Origin: Alphaproteobacteria bacterium UBA6324
GTDB taxonomy: Bacteria; Pseudomonadota; Alphaproteobacteria; CAAGCB01; CAG-977
Direction of reading: 5' to 3'
NCBI GenBank assembly: GCA_002439085.1
Contig: DJSW01000017.1
Coordinates: 1-59,837 of the forward strand
DNA length: 59,837 nucleotides
A program made the position numbers and the translations under genes. The stretch's first letter is position 1. Every line of letters begins with the position of its first letter. Below, one piece after another: positions 49,751 through 58,311 of the stretch. The notes under the pieces were generated by a model, which was given only the letters and a program-made list of their open reading frames with translations, did no database searches and had not been told where the DNA came from.

Positions 49751-50296
49751 ATGCTCCTTTATCACTATGCCGCGAAAGGAAACACCGTCGAGCGTGACGG
49801 TCTTTTATCGTTTGCCCGAAATCCGAACGCGGATTTAAGCTATTATTTCAAAAGATCCGGAAAAACGACACACGCGGACATCGTCAACTGGTTTGAAAGC
49901 AAATTTGACGGACGCAGCCGCGGAATCAGGGCTTTTCCCAGCCGCATACAACCGACGGAAAAATCCAAATCTTTGCAAAATTTTATTGAAAACGCCGATT
50001 TGTTCGCTATCGACATTAACGCGCTGGACGCTGCCGGCCTGTTGGAATCGGTGTATGTCAGTCCGTCGGTTACGGATACTCCGAATATCACGGATTCCGC
50101 CGACGCCGACGAAGCGTTGTATAAATTGCCCGACGCCCGATCCATTGACGCATCGCCGATTGATTGGAGCTTTTGCGACGATTCCCTCGGTCGCCGTTTC
50201 GCATATGTGCGCTATTATCTGTTGATTGTCAAAGACGGCGTCATTCCGCCGCGTTTTATTAAAAAACTTTCCGCCACGACCTCTGCGTTTTTTTGA
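49751..50296 (+). CDS. Uncharacterised 181-residue protein with YHY start
   Basis: Not recognised as a named family. It begins MLLYHYAAKGNTVERDGLLSF, a pattern of the ADP-ribosyltransferase-like kind (a Y-H-x near the N-terminus followed by a G-L at about 17 residues), then SYYFKRSGKTTHADIVNWFES and GRSRGIRAF. Such starts also occur in proteins of other functions, so this is only a hint. No signal peptide or membrane segment is present. Base composition is somewhat richer in A+T than the neighbours. It is 11 bases downstream of the secreted protein gene and probably in its transcript. Confidence 0.65.
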   Translation: MLLYHYAAKGNTVERDGLLSFARNPNADLSYYFKRSGKTTHADIVNWFESKFDGRSRGIRAFPSRIQPTEKSKSLQNFIENADLFAIDINALDAAGLLESVYVSPSVTDTPNITDSADADEALYKLPDARSIDASPIDWSFCDDSLGRRFAYVRYYLLIVKDGVIPPRFIKKLSATTSAFF

Positions 50297-50402
50297 TTTC
50301 CGCCGCCGCAACGACATTCGGGACGCTTTGCGCGGCCGCGGCGATCCGTTTTTTCCGTCCGGCGTCATAAATCCCCCATAAAAATCCCGCGCCCTTTTAC
50401 AA

Positions 50403-50443
50403 AAAACAACCCCGCAAGGGAAATCCTCGCGGGGTGTTTTTTT
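50403..50443. terminator. Bidirectional terminator
   Basis: ACCCCGC and GCGGGGT pair around a 13-base loop, flanked by an A-run on the left and a T-run on the right, so it can end both the gene pair on the left and ppdK on the right. Confidence 0.8.
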
Positions 50444-50496
50444 GCCTTGCCTTACACGGGGGGAAGCGGTTTCGCCCCTCCCCGCGCAAAGGATGC

Positions 50497-53175
50497 TCAG
50501 ACGTTGCGGACGGCAGCCTGCGCCGCGGCCAAGCGCGCGATAGGCACGCGGAACGGCGAGCAGGAAACGTACGTCAAACCGACGCGGTGGCAGAAGTCGA
50601 TCGTTGCCGGATCGCCGCCGTGTTCGCCGCAGATGCCCAATTTGATGTTCGGGCGGGTCTTGCGGCCTTTTTCGACAGCCATCTGAACCAACTGGCCGAC
50701 GCCTTCTTCGTCAATCGATTTGAACGGATCTTTGGCGAAGATGCCTTTGGCGACGTAATTCGGCAGGAAGGATCCCGCGTCGTCACGGCTCATGCCCAGC
50801 GTGGTCTGCGTCAGGTCGTTCGTGCCGAAGCTGAAGAATTCAGCCGTTTCGGCGACCTTGTCGGCCGTCAGCGCGGCGCGCGGCATTTCGATCATCGTGC
50901 CGACCATGTAGTTGAATTTGACACCGGCTTTTTCCATGACTTCGGCGGCTTTTTTGTCGATAATCGCTTTCATCATGTCCAGTTCTTTCTTGGTGTCAAT
51001 CAGCGGAACCATGACTTCGGGTTCGACCTGTTTGCCCAATTCTTTGGACGCTTCGACGGCGGCTTCAAAAATCGCCTGCGCCTGCATTTCCGTGATTTCG
51101 GGGTAGGTCAAGCCCAAGCGGCAGCCGCGCAGACCCAACATCGGGTTGGCTTCGTGCAGCTGGTGGACGCGCGCCTGAACGGCTTCCAGCGTGATGCCCA
51201 GTTCTTTGGCGATTTCGCGCTGTTCCGGTTCTTTCGTCGGCAGGAATTCGTGCAGAGGCGGATCCAGCAGACGGATCGTGACGTGCAGACCGTCCAGAGC
51301 CATGAACAAGCCCTTGAAGTCTTCGCGCTGATACGGCAACAGCTTCGCCAAAGCGGCGCGGCGCGCTTCTTCGGTTTCGGCCAAGATCATTTCACGCATA
51401 TGTTTGATGCGCATCGGATCGAAGAACATATGTTCCGTACGGCACAAACCGATGCCTTCCGCGCCGAATTTGCGCGCGACCTGCGCGTCGTGCGGCGTGT
51501 CGGCGTTCGTGCGGACGCGCAGTTTGCGGACTTCGTCGGCCCAACCCATGAACACGCCGAAATCGCCGGTCAGTTCGGCGTCTTTCAACGCGACGGCGCC
51601 GTTGATGACTTCACCCGTGGTGCCGTCCAGCGTGATCACGTCGCCTTCTTTGATTTCGACGCCTTTGATGGTCATTTTCTTCGCCACGTAGTCAACTTTG
51701 ACTTCGTGCGCGCCGCAAACGGCCGGCGTGCCCATACCGCGGGCGACAACCGCCGCGTGGGACGTCATGCCGCCGCGCGCCGTCAAAATGCCCTGCGAAG
51801 AGTGCATACCGTGAATGTCTTCCGGCGACGTTTCAACGCGAACCAGAACGACTTTCTTGCCTTCTTCAGCCCATTTTTCAGCGTCGTCGGCCGAGAAAAC
51901 AACCTGACCGACAGCCGCGCCGGGGGACGCGTTCAAAGCCTGCGTCAGCAGACGGCCGTCCTTGATGGCTTCTTTTTTGGCTTTCGGATCCAAAGTCGGG
52001 TGCAACAAGTCGTCCAACTGTTTCGGTTCAACGCGCATCAAAGCCGTTTTCTTGTCGATCAAGCCTTCGTTGACCATGTCAACGGCCATCTTGACGGCGG
52101 CGGCGGCGGTGCGTTTGCCGTTACGGGTCTGCAGCATATACAGCTTGCCGTTCTGAATGGTGAATTCCATGTCCTGCATATCGTGATAATGCTTTTCCAG
52201 CGTTTCACGAATGTCGCACAGCTGTTTGTACAGTTCGGGCATCGCTTCTTCCATGCAAGGCAGATCGGAACCGCGTTCCTTTTTGCCTTCTTTGGAAATC
52301 TGCTGCGGCGTGCGGATACCCGCGACGACGTCTTCGCCCTGAGCTTTGATCAGGAATTCGCCGTAGAACGCGTTTTTACCCGTGGACGGGTCGCGCGAGA
52401 AGCAAACGCCCGTCGCGGAATCGTCGCCGGCGTTGCCGAACACCATCGTCTGAACGTTGACGGCGGTACCCCAATCTTCGGGAATGTCGTTCAATTTGCG
52501 GTAGTAAATGGCGCGATCGACCATCCAGCTCATGAACACGGCGCCGATGCCGCCCCACAGCTGTTCTTTCGGATCCTGCGGAACGGGTTTGCCGAATTTT
52601 TCACCGATTTTTTTGTATTCGGCGATCAATTCTTTCAAATCGTCAACCGTCAGATCGGTGTCGGATTTGTAACCTTTGGCGTCTTTCAAAGCCGTCAGGG
52701 CGTGTTCAAAGTTTTCGTGTTTGACACCCAGAACGACGTCGGAATACATCTGCAGGAAACGGCGGTAGGAGTCGTAAGCGAAACGTTCGTCGCCGGACGC
52801 TTTGGCCAAACCTTTGACGGTTTCGTCGTTCAAACCCAAGTTCAGAACCGTGTCCATCATGCCCGGCATGGAAATACGGGCGCCGGAACGCACGGAAAAC
52901 AGCAACGGATCGTTCGGATCGGCGAATTTTTTGCCGACGATGGCTTCACAATGCGCGACGCCTTCTTTGACCTGTTCGGCCAAATCGGCGGGGAACGTTT
53001 TGCCGTTGGCGTAATAGTAGGTGCAAACTTCGGTGGAAATCGTGAAACCCGGAGGAACGGGAATGCCGATCGAGCTCATTTCCGCCAAATTGGCGCCTTT
53101 GCCGCCCAACAGGTTTCTGTCGGAAGCATTACCTTCGGCTTTTCCGTTGCCGAATTTATAAACCCATTTTGTCAT
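50497..53175 (-). CDS. ppdK: Pyruvate phosphate dikinase
   Basis: Interconverts pyruvate + ATP + phosphate and phosphoenolpyruvate + AMP + pyrophosphate; in anaerobes it can serve glycolysis. The 892-residue protein has the N-terminal ATP-grasp domain (FGNGKAEGNASDRNLLGGKGANLAEM, GARISMPGMMDTVLNLGLND), the phosphohistidine domain with the catalytic His in TARGGMTSHAAVVARGMG, and the C-terminal TIM barrel with GLCRTEHMFF, SFGTNDLTQTTLGMSRDDAG and the catalytic Cys in GICGEHGGDP. Full length. It follows glyS by 17 bases. AAGGAG lies 13 bases ahead of the ATG, a longer gap than usual. Confidence 0.97.
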   Translation of the reverse strand: MTKWVYKFGNGKAEGNASDRNLLGGKGANLAEMSSIGIPVPPGFTISTEVCTYYYANGKTFPADLAEQVKEGVAHCEAIVGKKFADPNDPLLFSVRSGARISMPGMMDTVLNLGLNDETVKGLAKASGDERFAYDSYRRFLQMYSDVVLGVKHENFEHALTALKDAKGYKSDTDLTVDDLKELIAEYKKIGEKFGKPVPQDPKEQLWGGIGAVFMSWMVDRAIYYRKLNDIPEDWGTAVNVQTMVFGNAGDDSATGVCFSRDPSTGKNAFYGEFLIKAQGEDVVAGIRTPQQISKEGKKERGSDLPCMEEAMPELYKQLCDIRETLEKHYHDMQDMEFTIQNGKLYMLQTRNGKRTAAAAVKMAVDMVNEGLIDKKTALMRVEPKQLDDLLHPTLDPKAKKEAIKDGRLLTQALNASPGAAVGQVVFSADDAEKWAEEGKKVVLVRVETSPEDIHGMHSSQGILTARGGMTSHAAVVARGMGTPAVCGAHEVKVDYVAKKMTIKGVEIKEGDVITLDGTTGEVINGAVALKDAELTGDFGVFMGWADEVRKLRVRTNADTPHDAQVARKFGAEGIGLCRTEHMFFDPMRIKHMREMILAETEEARRAALAKLLPYQREDFKGLFMALDGLHVTIRLLDPPLHEFLPTKEPEQREIAKELGITLEAVQARVHQLHEANPMLGLRGCRLGLTYPEITEMQAQAIFEAAVEASKELGKQVEPEVMVPLIDTKKELDMMKAIIDKKAAEVMEKAGVKFNYMVGTMIEMPRAALTADKVAETAEFFSFGTNDLTQTTLGMSRDDAGSFLPNYVAKGIFAKDPFKSIDEEGVGQLVQMAVEKGRKTRPNIKLGICGEHGGDPATIDFCHRVGLTYVSCSPFRVPIARLAAAQAAVRNV

Positions 53176-53192
53176 GGTGGTTAGATATCTCC

Positions 53193-55346
53193 TTACCCTT
53201 CAATTACAGAAAAATCAGCGACGCCGCCCATCGCGCGCACTATCATCGACAGCAAACGCAAACGGTTGGCGCGACGCTGAGCGTCGTCACAGTTCACCTG
53301 AACTTTGTCAAAGAACGCATCAACGGGAATCCGCAGTTTCGCCAGATCCTCCATCGCGCCTTCGAAATCGTCCGAAGCGATCTTCTTTGAACTGTTTAAC
53401 ATAACTTGATCCAGCGCGTCAAACAAAGCCTGTTCCTGTTCGACGACAAACAGGTTTTTATCCGGCGTGTCGGCGTAGGAACATTTGTCTTTGCCCCCTT
53501 CGATGCGGACGATGTTCGCCGCGCGGCGGAACGCCGTCAGCAAATCCTTGCCGTCATCGGTCGAAAGCAGCTGCGTCAAAGCGCGGACGCGCGCGATCAC
53601 GCGGCACAGGTCGATCAGGTCCAGATTGTCGTCCTGCGCCAAACCGTAAACCGCCGAAATATAGTCGTGGCGCACGCCGCGGTCTTTCATCAAAACTTTC
53701 AGCCTTTCGGCGATAAAGTTCAGCAAAGAAACCATCTGGCGGACGGACCAGTTGACCAACACGGTCGGTTCGGTGTTTTCGTTTTTCTTTTCGGATTCCG
53801 TCATCGCTTCGGCGATCGCGGCCTGCGCCGAATCGCCGTACACCGCGCGCGCGGCGTTCAGAATCTGAAACAGCGGCATACTGATCCTGTTTTCCAAAAT
53901 CAGCCGCACAACCCCCAGCGCGGCGCGGCGCAGCGCGAAGGGATCCTTTGATCCGGTCGGTTTCCGGTCGATCAGCCAGAACCCGACCAAAGTGTCGATT
54001 TTGTCCGCCAACGCGACGGCCACGCTGACCGGCGCGGACGGGCAGGCGTCGTTGGGCCCCAGCGGCGAATAATGTTCGGCGACCGCTTCGGCGACCGCTT
54101 CGTTTTCACCGTCGAAACGCGCGTAATAACGCCCCATCACGCCCTGCAGTTCGGGAAATTCTCCGACCATGCCCGTTGACAAATCGGCTTTGCACAACAA
54201 AGCGGCGCGGTCGGCGTCGGCGGCGTTCGCGGCCGGAATGTATTTCAGGATTTCCGGCAACAAAGCGCGCATCCGTTCGACCTTGTCGGCGACAGAGCCA
54301 AGCTTTGCATGGAAAACGCGCGATTTCAGCTTTTCAGCCTTGGACGCTAGCGTCGTTTTGCGGTCTTCGTCCCAAAAGAAACGGGCGTCGGACAGACGGG
54401 CGCGCAACACGCGTTCGTTGCCCGCGACGATTTCCTTTCCGCCGTCGGCGGCTTTCATGTTCGCAACGACGATGAAACGCGGCGCCATTTTGCCGTTTTC
54501 GTCGGTCATGCAGAAGTATTTCTGGTTCGCGCGCATGGACGTGATCAGCACTTCCTGCGGGACGGACATGAATTCGTCGTCGATCTTGCCCGTCAGGGGA
54601 ACGGGATATTCCGCCAACCCCGCGACTTCGTTCAGCAGACCGTCGTCCTCCAGCAGTTTGTAGCCCGCTTCCTTGGCCAAAGCGTGCGCGTTGTCCGCAA
54701 TGATCTTCTTGCGTTCCGCGGGGTCGATCAGGACGAAAGCGTCGCGGATTTTCCGCTGATAATCGGCAAAGTCCTTGACCTCAATCGCGGCGGGAGCCAG
54801 AAAACGGTGGCCGTACGTCACGTTGCCCGATTTTACGCCCGCGAATTCGACGGGAACGACCGCACCGTCAAACAGACACACGATCGCGTGCAGCGGACGC
54901 ACCCAATGTTCCTTGTGCGACGCCCAGCGCATGGATTTCGGCCACGGAAAAGTCGTCATCAACGCGGCGACAGCCTCTTGCAAAACTTCGGTCGTCGGCC
55001 GCCCCTTGTGCGACAGTTTCGCGAAATAGAACGTGCCTTTCGGCGTTTCGCGGACTTCCAATTCGTCCTTTTTCAAACCGACGGATTTCAAAAAACCGTT
55101 CAAAGCCTGCTCCGGCGCGGTGACGGCGGGGCCTTTGCGTTCCTCGACCAAATCGGCTTGCGACGCGGGCAACCCCTTGACGCACAGCCCGAAACGGCGG
55201 GAAGCGACAAACGAAACGGCTTCGTCGAATTTCAATTCGGCCTTTTTCAGCGCGTCCGTGATGAAATCGCGCGTGTGCGCCGCGGCGTCCGCCTGCATAC
55301 GGGCGGGAATTTCTTCGGAAAACAGTTCAAGGAAAAATTCGCTCAT
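53193..55346 (-). CDS. glyS: Glycyl-tRNA synthetase, beta chain
   Basis: Beta subunit of the bacterial alpha2-beta2 glycyl-tRNA synthetase. The 717-residue protein starts FFLELFSEEIPARMQADAA, the usual form, and contains RFGLCVKGLP, FPWPKSMRW, GHRFLAP, TGKIDDEF and a C-terminal tRNA-binding DALR-like region (KDLLTAFRRAANIV). It is full length and overlaps nothing: the gap to glyQ is four bases. It forms an operon with glyQ and ppdK. Confidence 0.97.
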   Translation of the reverse strand: MSEFFLELFSEEIPARMQADAAAHTRDFITDALKKAELKFDEAVSFVASRRFGLCVKGLPASQADLVEERKGPAVTAPEQALNGFLKSVGLKKDELEVRETPKGTFYFAKLSHKGRPTTEVLQEAVAALMTTFPWPKSMRWASHKEHWVRPLHAIVCLFDGAVVPVEFAGVKSGNVTYGHRFLAPAAIEVKDFADYQRKIRDAFVLIDPAERKKIIADNAHALAKEAGYKLLEDDGLLNEVAGLAEYPVPLTGKIDDEFMSVPQEVLITSMRANQKYFCMTDENGKMAPRFIVVANMKAADGGKEIVAGNERVLRARLSDARFFWDEDRKTTLASKAEKLKSRVFHAKLGSVADKVERMRALLPEILKYIPAANAADADRAALLCKADLSTGMVGEFPELQGVMGRYYARFDGENEAVAEAVAEHYSPLGPNDACPSAPVSVAVALADKIDTLVGFWLIDRKPTGSKDPFALRRAALGVVRLILENRISMPLFQILNAARAVYGDSAQAAIAEAMTESEKKNENTEPTVLVNWSVRQMVSLLNFIAERLKVLMKDRGVRHDYISAVYGLAQDDNLDLIDLCRVIARVRALTQLLSTDDGKDLLTAFRRAANIVRIEGGKDKCSYADTPDKNLFVVEQEQALFDALDQVMLNSSKKIASDDFEGAMEDLAKLRIPVDAFFDKVQVNCDDAQRRANRLRLLSMIVRAMGGVADFSVIEG

Positions 55347-55350
55347 CTTC

Positions 55351-56232
55351 TCACCCTTCCGCCTTCAAATGGCCGCGGCTTTTCAAATACCCCTCGCAGC
55401 ATCCTTTTGCCAAAGCGCGCACCCGCCCGATATAGGCGGCGCGTTCGGTCACGCTGATCACGCCGCGCGCGTCCAGCAGGTTGAACACATGGGACGCCTT
55501 GATGCACTGGTCGTAGGCGGGCAAAGGCACGCCGTCGGCCAGCAACGCCTGACATTCCCGTTCCGCGTCCGCGAAATGGCGCAACAGCATTTCCGTGTCG
55601 GCGCATTCAAAGTTGTACTTGGAATACTGGACTTCGTTTTCATGGAACACGTCGCCGTAGGTCACGCCGTCGCCGTTGAAATCCAGATCATAGACGTTTT
55701 CGACGCCCTGAATGTACATCGCCAGACGTTCCAAACCGTAGGTCAGTTCGGAACACACGGGCGAGCATTCAAACCCGCCGACCTGCTGGAAATAGGTGAA
55801 CTGCGACACTTCCATGCCGTCGCACCACACTTCCCAACCCAATCCCCACGCGCCCAGCGTCGGGCTTTCCCAGTCGTCTTCGACAAAGCGGATGTCGTGA
55901 TGCGACGGGTCAATCCCCAGCACTTTCAGGCTGTTCAGGTACAGATCCTGCACGTTTTCGGGGGACGGTTTCAAAATCGCCTGATACTGGTAGTAATGCT
56001 GCAGGCGGTTGGGGTTTTCGCCGTAACGGCCGTCAACGGGACGACGGGACGGCTGGACATAGGCAGCTTTCCAATGTTCGGGCCCCAAAGCGCGCAAAAT
56101 CGTCGCGGGGTGGAACGTGCCGGCGCCGACCTCCATATCATAGGGCTGCAGAATGACGCATCCCTGTTCCGCCCAATAGGCGTGCAGTTTCAGAATCAAT
56201 GATTGGAAATCGCTTCCTGCTTTTTTTATCAT
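55351..56232 (-). CDS. glyQ: Glycyl-tRNA synthetase, alpha chain
   Basis: Catalytic alpha subunit that holds the class II aminoacylation site. The 293-residue protein has AYWAEQGCVILQPYDMEVGAGTFHPAT (motif start), RPVDGRYGENPNRLQHYYQYQ, WEVWCDGMEVSQFTYFQQ-like blocks and GLERLAMYIQGV with the class II motif 3 arginine. All are near-identical to known GlyQ. It is the first gene of glyQ-glyS-ppdK, with its own promoter (56281-56309). Confidence 0.97.
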   Translation of the reverse strand: MIKKAGSDFQSLILKLHAYWAEQGCVILQPYDMEVGAGTFHPATILRALGPEHWKAAYVQPSRRPVDGRYGENPNRLQHYYQYQAILKPSPENVQDLYLNSLKVLGIDPSHHDIRFVEDDWESPTLGAWGLGWEVWCDGMEVSQFTYFQQVGGFECSPVCSELTYGLERLAMYIQGVENVYDLDFNGDGVTYGDVFHENEVQYSKYNFECADTEMLLRHFADAERECQALLADGVPLPAYDQCIKASHVFNLLDARGVISVTERAAYIGRVRALAKGCCEGYLKSRGHLKAEG

Positions 56233-56280
56233 CGCAAACTCGAGTACAACAGCGGTTGAAAACGTTTTAAAACTTTAGGA

Positions 56281-56309
56281 AAAATACTTCCGAATACCGC
56301 ACAGGTCAA
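56281..56309 (-). promoter_or_regulatory. Promoter of glyQ-glyS-ppdK
   Basis: Minus-strand TTGACC (56304-56309), 17 bases, TATTTT (56281-56286), 48 bases ahead of the glyQ ATG. Confidence 0.6.
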
Positions 56310-56338
56310 GGAAAATTCTCGGCCGCGCAAAGATAAAG

Positions 56339-56367
56339 TTGCCAAACGCGGCCGGCGGCTGTAATAA
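56339..56367 (+). promoter_or_regulatory. Promoter of the glycosyltransferase cluster
   Basis: Plus-strand TTGCCA (56339-56344), 17 bases, TAATAA (56362-56367), 35 bases ahead of the ATG. Confidence 0.6.
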
Positions 56368-56402
56368 TATCGGCGCACATCCGTTTTTCAAAGGAACCGC
56401 CC

Positions 56403-57311
56403 ATGAAAATCAGCGTCGTCATTCCCGTTTACAACGCCGTCGAGGACGTTAAAAAATGTCTGCAGAGCGTCAAGGAGAATTTCGATTTCGCCGACGGCGA
56501 AGTCATCGTCGTCGATGACTGTTCCCAACCTGAAACGGCCGATTACCTGAAAGCCGAAGCTGCCGCGAACCCCGACAAGTTCACGCTGTTCCGCAACGCG
56601 GAAAATTCCGGCTTTCCCAAAACGTGCAACAACGGCATCGCCAAGGCCAAGGGCGAAATCGTCGTCCTGTTGAACAGCGACACGATGATCCCCGCGCGGT
56701 TTTGCGAAAAAATCGCGGCTTGTTTCGATTCCGACCCGCTGATCGCGGTCGCGTCGCCGATCGCGGCGTACAGCGGCAGCTATTTCATTCCCCTGCGCGA
56801 CGGGGAAACGGTCGCGTCCATGAACGAAAAGATCGAAAAACTGCACAAACCCGCCTATCCCGCCATTCCGACGGCCGAGGGGTTTTGCCTGTGCCTGCGC
56901 AAATCCGCGCTGGACAAGTTCGGCACGCTGGACGAAATCTATGGCAAAGGGTTCAACGAGGAACGCGACCTGTCGTTCCGCATGGCGTCAAAAGGGCTGC
57001 GGTGCGTTTTGATCGACAACCTGTACGTTTTCCACAAACGCCACGCGTCGTTCGGCAGCGCGGAACGCAAAAAACAGCTGGAACGCAACGACAGGATTTT
57101 CAAAGAACGCTGGGGCAATCTGGTCAAGGCGGAAAAGGATTTCACCAAGCACCGCAACCCGATCGACGAACTGCGCCGCCAAATCCAGCCGAAGTATTTT
57201 AAAAAAGGTCTGTTCTGGTCGAAATCCGTCCTGCCCGATAAAACGGTTTGGCGCGTGTTCGGCGTCAAAATCACGAAAAAGCACACGGGGGGGGGGCGCC
57301 CGCCCGTTTAA
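56403..57311 (+). CDS. GT2 glycosyltransferase, G-tract at 3' end
   Basis: A 302-residue GT-A-fold sugar transferase. It has SVVIPVYNAVEDVKKCLQSV, VIVVDDCSQPET (nucleotide site), NSGFPKTCNNGIAKAKGEIVVLLNSDT with NSD in place of the DxD motif, and EERDLSFRMASKGLRC with the acceptor-side ED-like ERD. The last ten codons cross a run of ten G (57287-57296), giving HTGGGRPPV. It is the first gene of a cluster for a surface glycan, probably LPS O-antigen or capsule. It ends 142 bases before the next gene, with a terminator between. Confidence 0.9.
   Translation: MKISVVIPVYNAVEDVKKCLQSVKENFDFADGEVIVVDDCSQPETADYLKAEAAANPDKFTLFRNAENSGFPKTCNNGIAKAKGEIVVLLNSDTMIPARFCEKIAACFDSDPLIAVASPIAAYSGSYFIPLRDGETVASMNEKIEKLHKPAYPAIPTAEGFCLCLRKSALDKFGTLDEIYGKGFNEERDLSFRMASKGLRCVLIDNLYVFHKRHASFGSAERKKQLERNDRIFKERWGNLVKAEKDFTKHRNPIDELRRQIQPKYFKKGLFWSKSVLPDKTVWRVFGVKITKKHTGGGRPPV
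57287..57296 (+). repeat. G10 homopolymer tract within glycosyltransferase gene
   Basis: Ten G in a row in the reading frame, eight codons before the stop. Tracts of this length slip during replication. With one more G the frame would run on to about 57508; with one less G it would end near 57370. It could also be a sequencing or assembly error. Confidence 0.85.
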
Positions 57312-57389
57312 CCACAACTTTTGCGGCGTCCCTTTCCCGCGCGACCGCCCGTGCCGCGGCCGCTTTTAACAAAACAGAATTGTCATCTT

Positions 57390-57423
57390 CACCGCTTTTC
57401 CGCGCGAAAAGCGGTGTTTTTTT
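57390..57423 (+). terminator. Terminator after first glycosyltransferase
   Basis: CACCGCTTTT / AAAAGCGGTG, a ten-base stem with a seven-base loop, followed by seven T. Confidence 0.88.
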
Positions 57424-57453
57424 GTCCCGTCCCCGAATTGAAAGGATTTTTTC

Positions 57454-58311
57454 ATGCCCAAGGTATCCGCTTTGCTTTGCGCGTACGACACGCCGGAACC
57501 CTATTTAAGGGAAGCGATCGAAAGCGTTTTAAATCAAACTTTTCCGGATTTTGAATTGATCGTGCTGGACGACGGTTCGACAAACGCCGATATTGAACGC
57601 ATCGTCAAATCATATTCCGACGACAGGATACGTTTTTATAAAAACGAACGAAATCTCGGCATTTCCGAAACGAGGAACAAATTGGTTGATTTGGCGCGGG
57701 GCGAATATCTGGCCGTCATTGATCACGACGACGTGTCGCTGCCGCGCCGTTTTGAAAAACAGGTCGCGTATCTGGACGCGCATCCCGATACCGGCGTCGT
57801 CGGCGCGCAGGCCGAATTCATTCCGGCGAGAAAAGTCAAAAAACGTCCGACCGGCAACGAAAACGTCAAAATATCCCTGATGCGCCAATGCGTCATCGTC
57901 CATCCGTCGTGCATGATCCGCAAATCCGTGTTGGAAAAAACGGGCGTCCGGTACGAAGAACGCTTTTCCCCCGCCGAGGATTACGCGCTTTTCTGCCGTT
58001 TGATCCCGCACACGGATTTTTACAACATTCCGGACGTTCTGCTTTTATATAGAAAGCACAAAACAAACACTTCGGCCGTCCAAAGCGAAAAGATCAACCG
58101 CGCAACGGTCGCCATTCAAACTTTCGCGCGTTCGCAAAATCCGGAACTGGCCGCGATCGCGGACACCGAATGTGAAACCGTCGAAACTTTTCGCCTGTTC
58201 AATGTGTTGCCCGTTTTTTCGATCCGTAAAAAAAGAAACAGAAAAACCCTTTTGCTGTTCGGTTTCCTGCCAGTTTTCTCGGCAAAAACGAAACGGGGGA
58301 CGCTGTCATGA
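57454..58311 (+). CDS. GT2 glycosyltransferase
   Basis: A 285-residue inverting sugar transferase of the GT-A fold: KVSALLCAYDTPEPYLREAI, SVLNQTFPDFELIVLDDGST (nucleotide site), NLGISETRNKLVDLARGEYL, then DHDD as the DxD metal motif, and SPAEDYALFCRL with the catalytic ED. The C-terminal end repeats a hydrophobic pattern FNVLPVFSIRKKRNRKTLLLFGFLPVFSAK in two parts (LPVFSIRKK and LPVFSAKTK), as in many short GTs of this kind. No clear promoter directly ahead; the terminator at 57390-57423 separates it from the first GT. It overlaps the next gene as ATGA. Confidence 0.9.
   Translation: MPKVSALLCAYDTPEPYLREAIESVLNQTFPDFELIVLDDGSTNADIERIVKSYSDDRIRFYKNERNLGISETRNKLVDLARGEYLAVIDHDDVSLPRRFEKQVAYLDAHPDTGVVGAQAEFIPARKVKKRPTGNENVKISLMRQCVIVHPSCMIRKSVLEKTGVRYEERFSPAEDYALFCRLIPHTDFYNIPDVLLLYRKHKTNTSAVQSEKINRATVAIQTFARSQNPELAAIADTECETVETFRLFNVLPVFSIRKKRNRKTLLLFGFLPVFSAKTKRGTLS

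Noticed and set aside
50434..53184. Open frame of 916 codons on the plus strand
   Set aside because: It is fully antisense to ppdK, a complete and highly conserved gene. The translation is rich in Arg, His, Phe and Gln without known motifs, a by-product of codon bias.
56245..56400. T-box-like leader in front of glyQ
   Set aside because: The leader between promoter and ATG is under 50 bases, too short for a T-box, which is also not typical of alphaproteobacteria.
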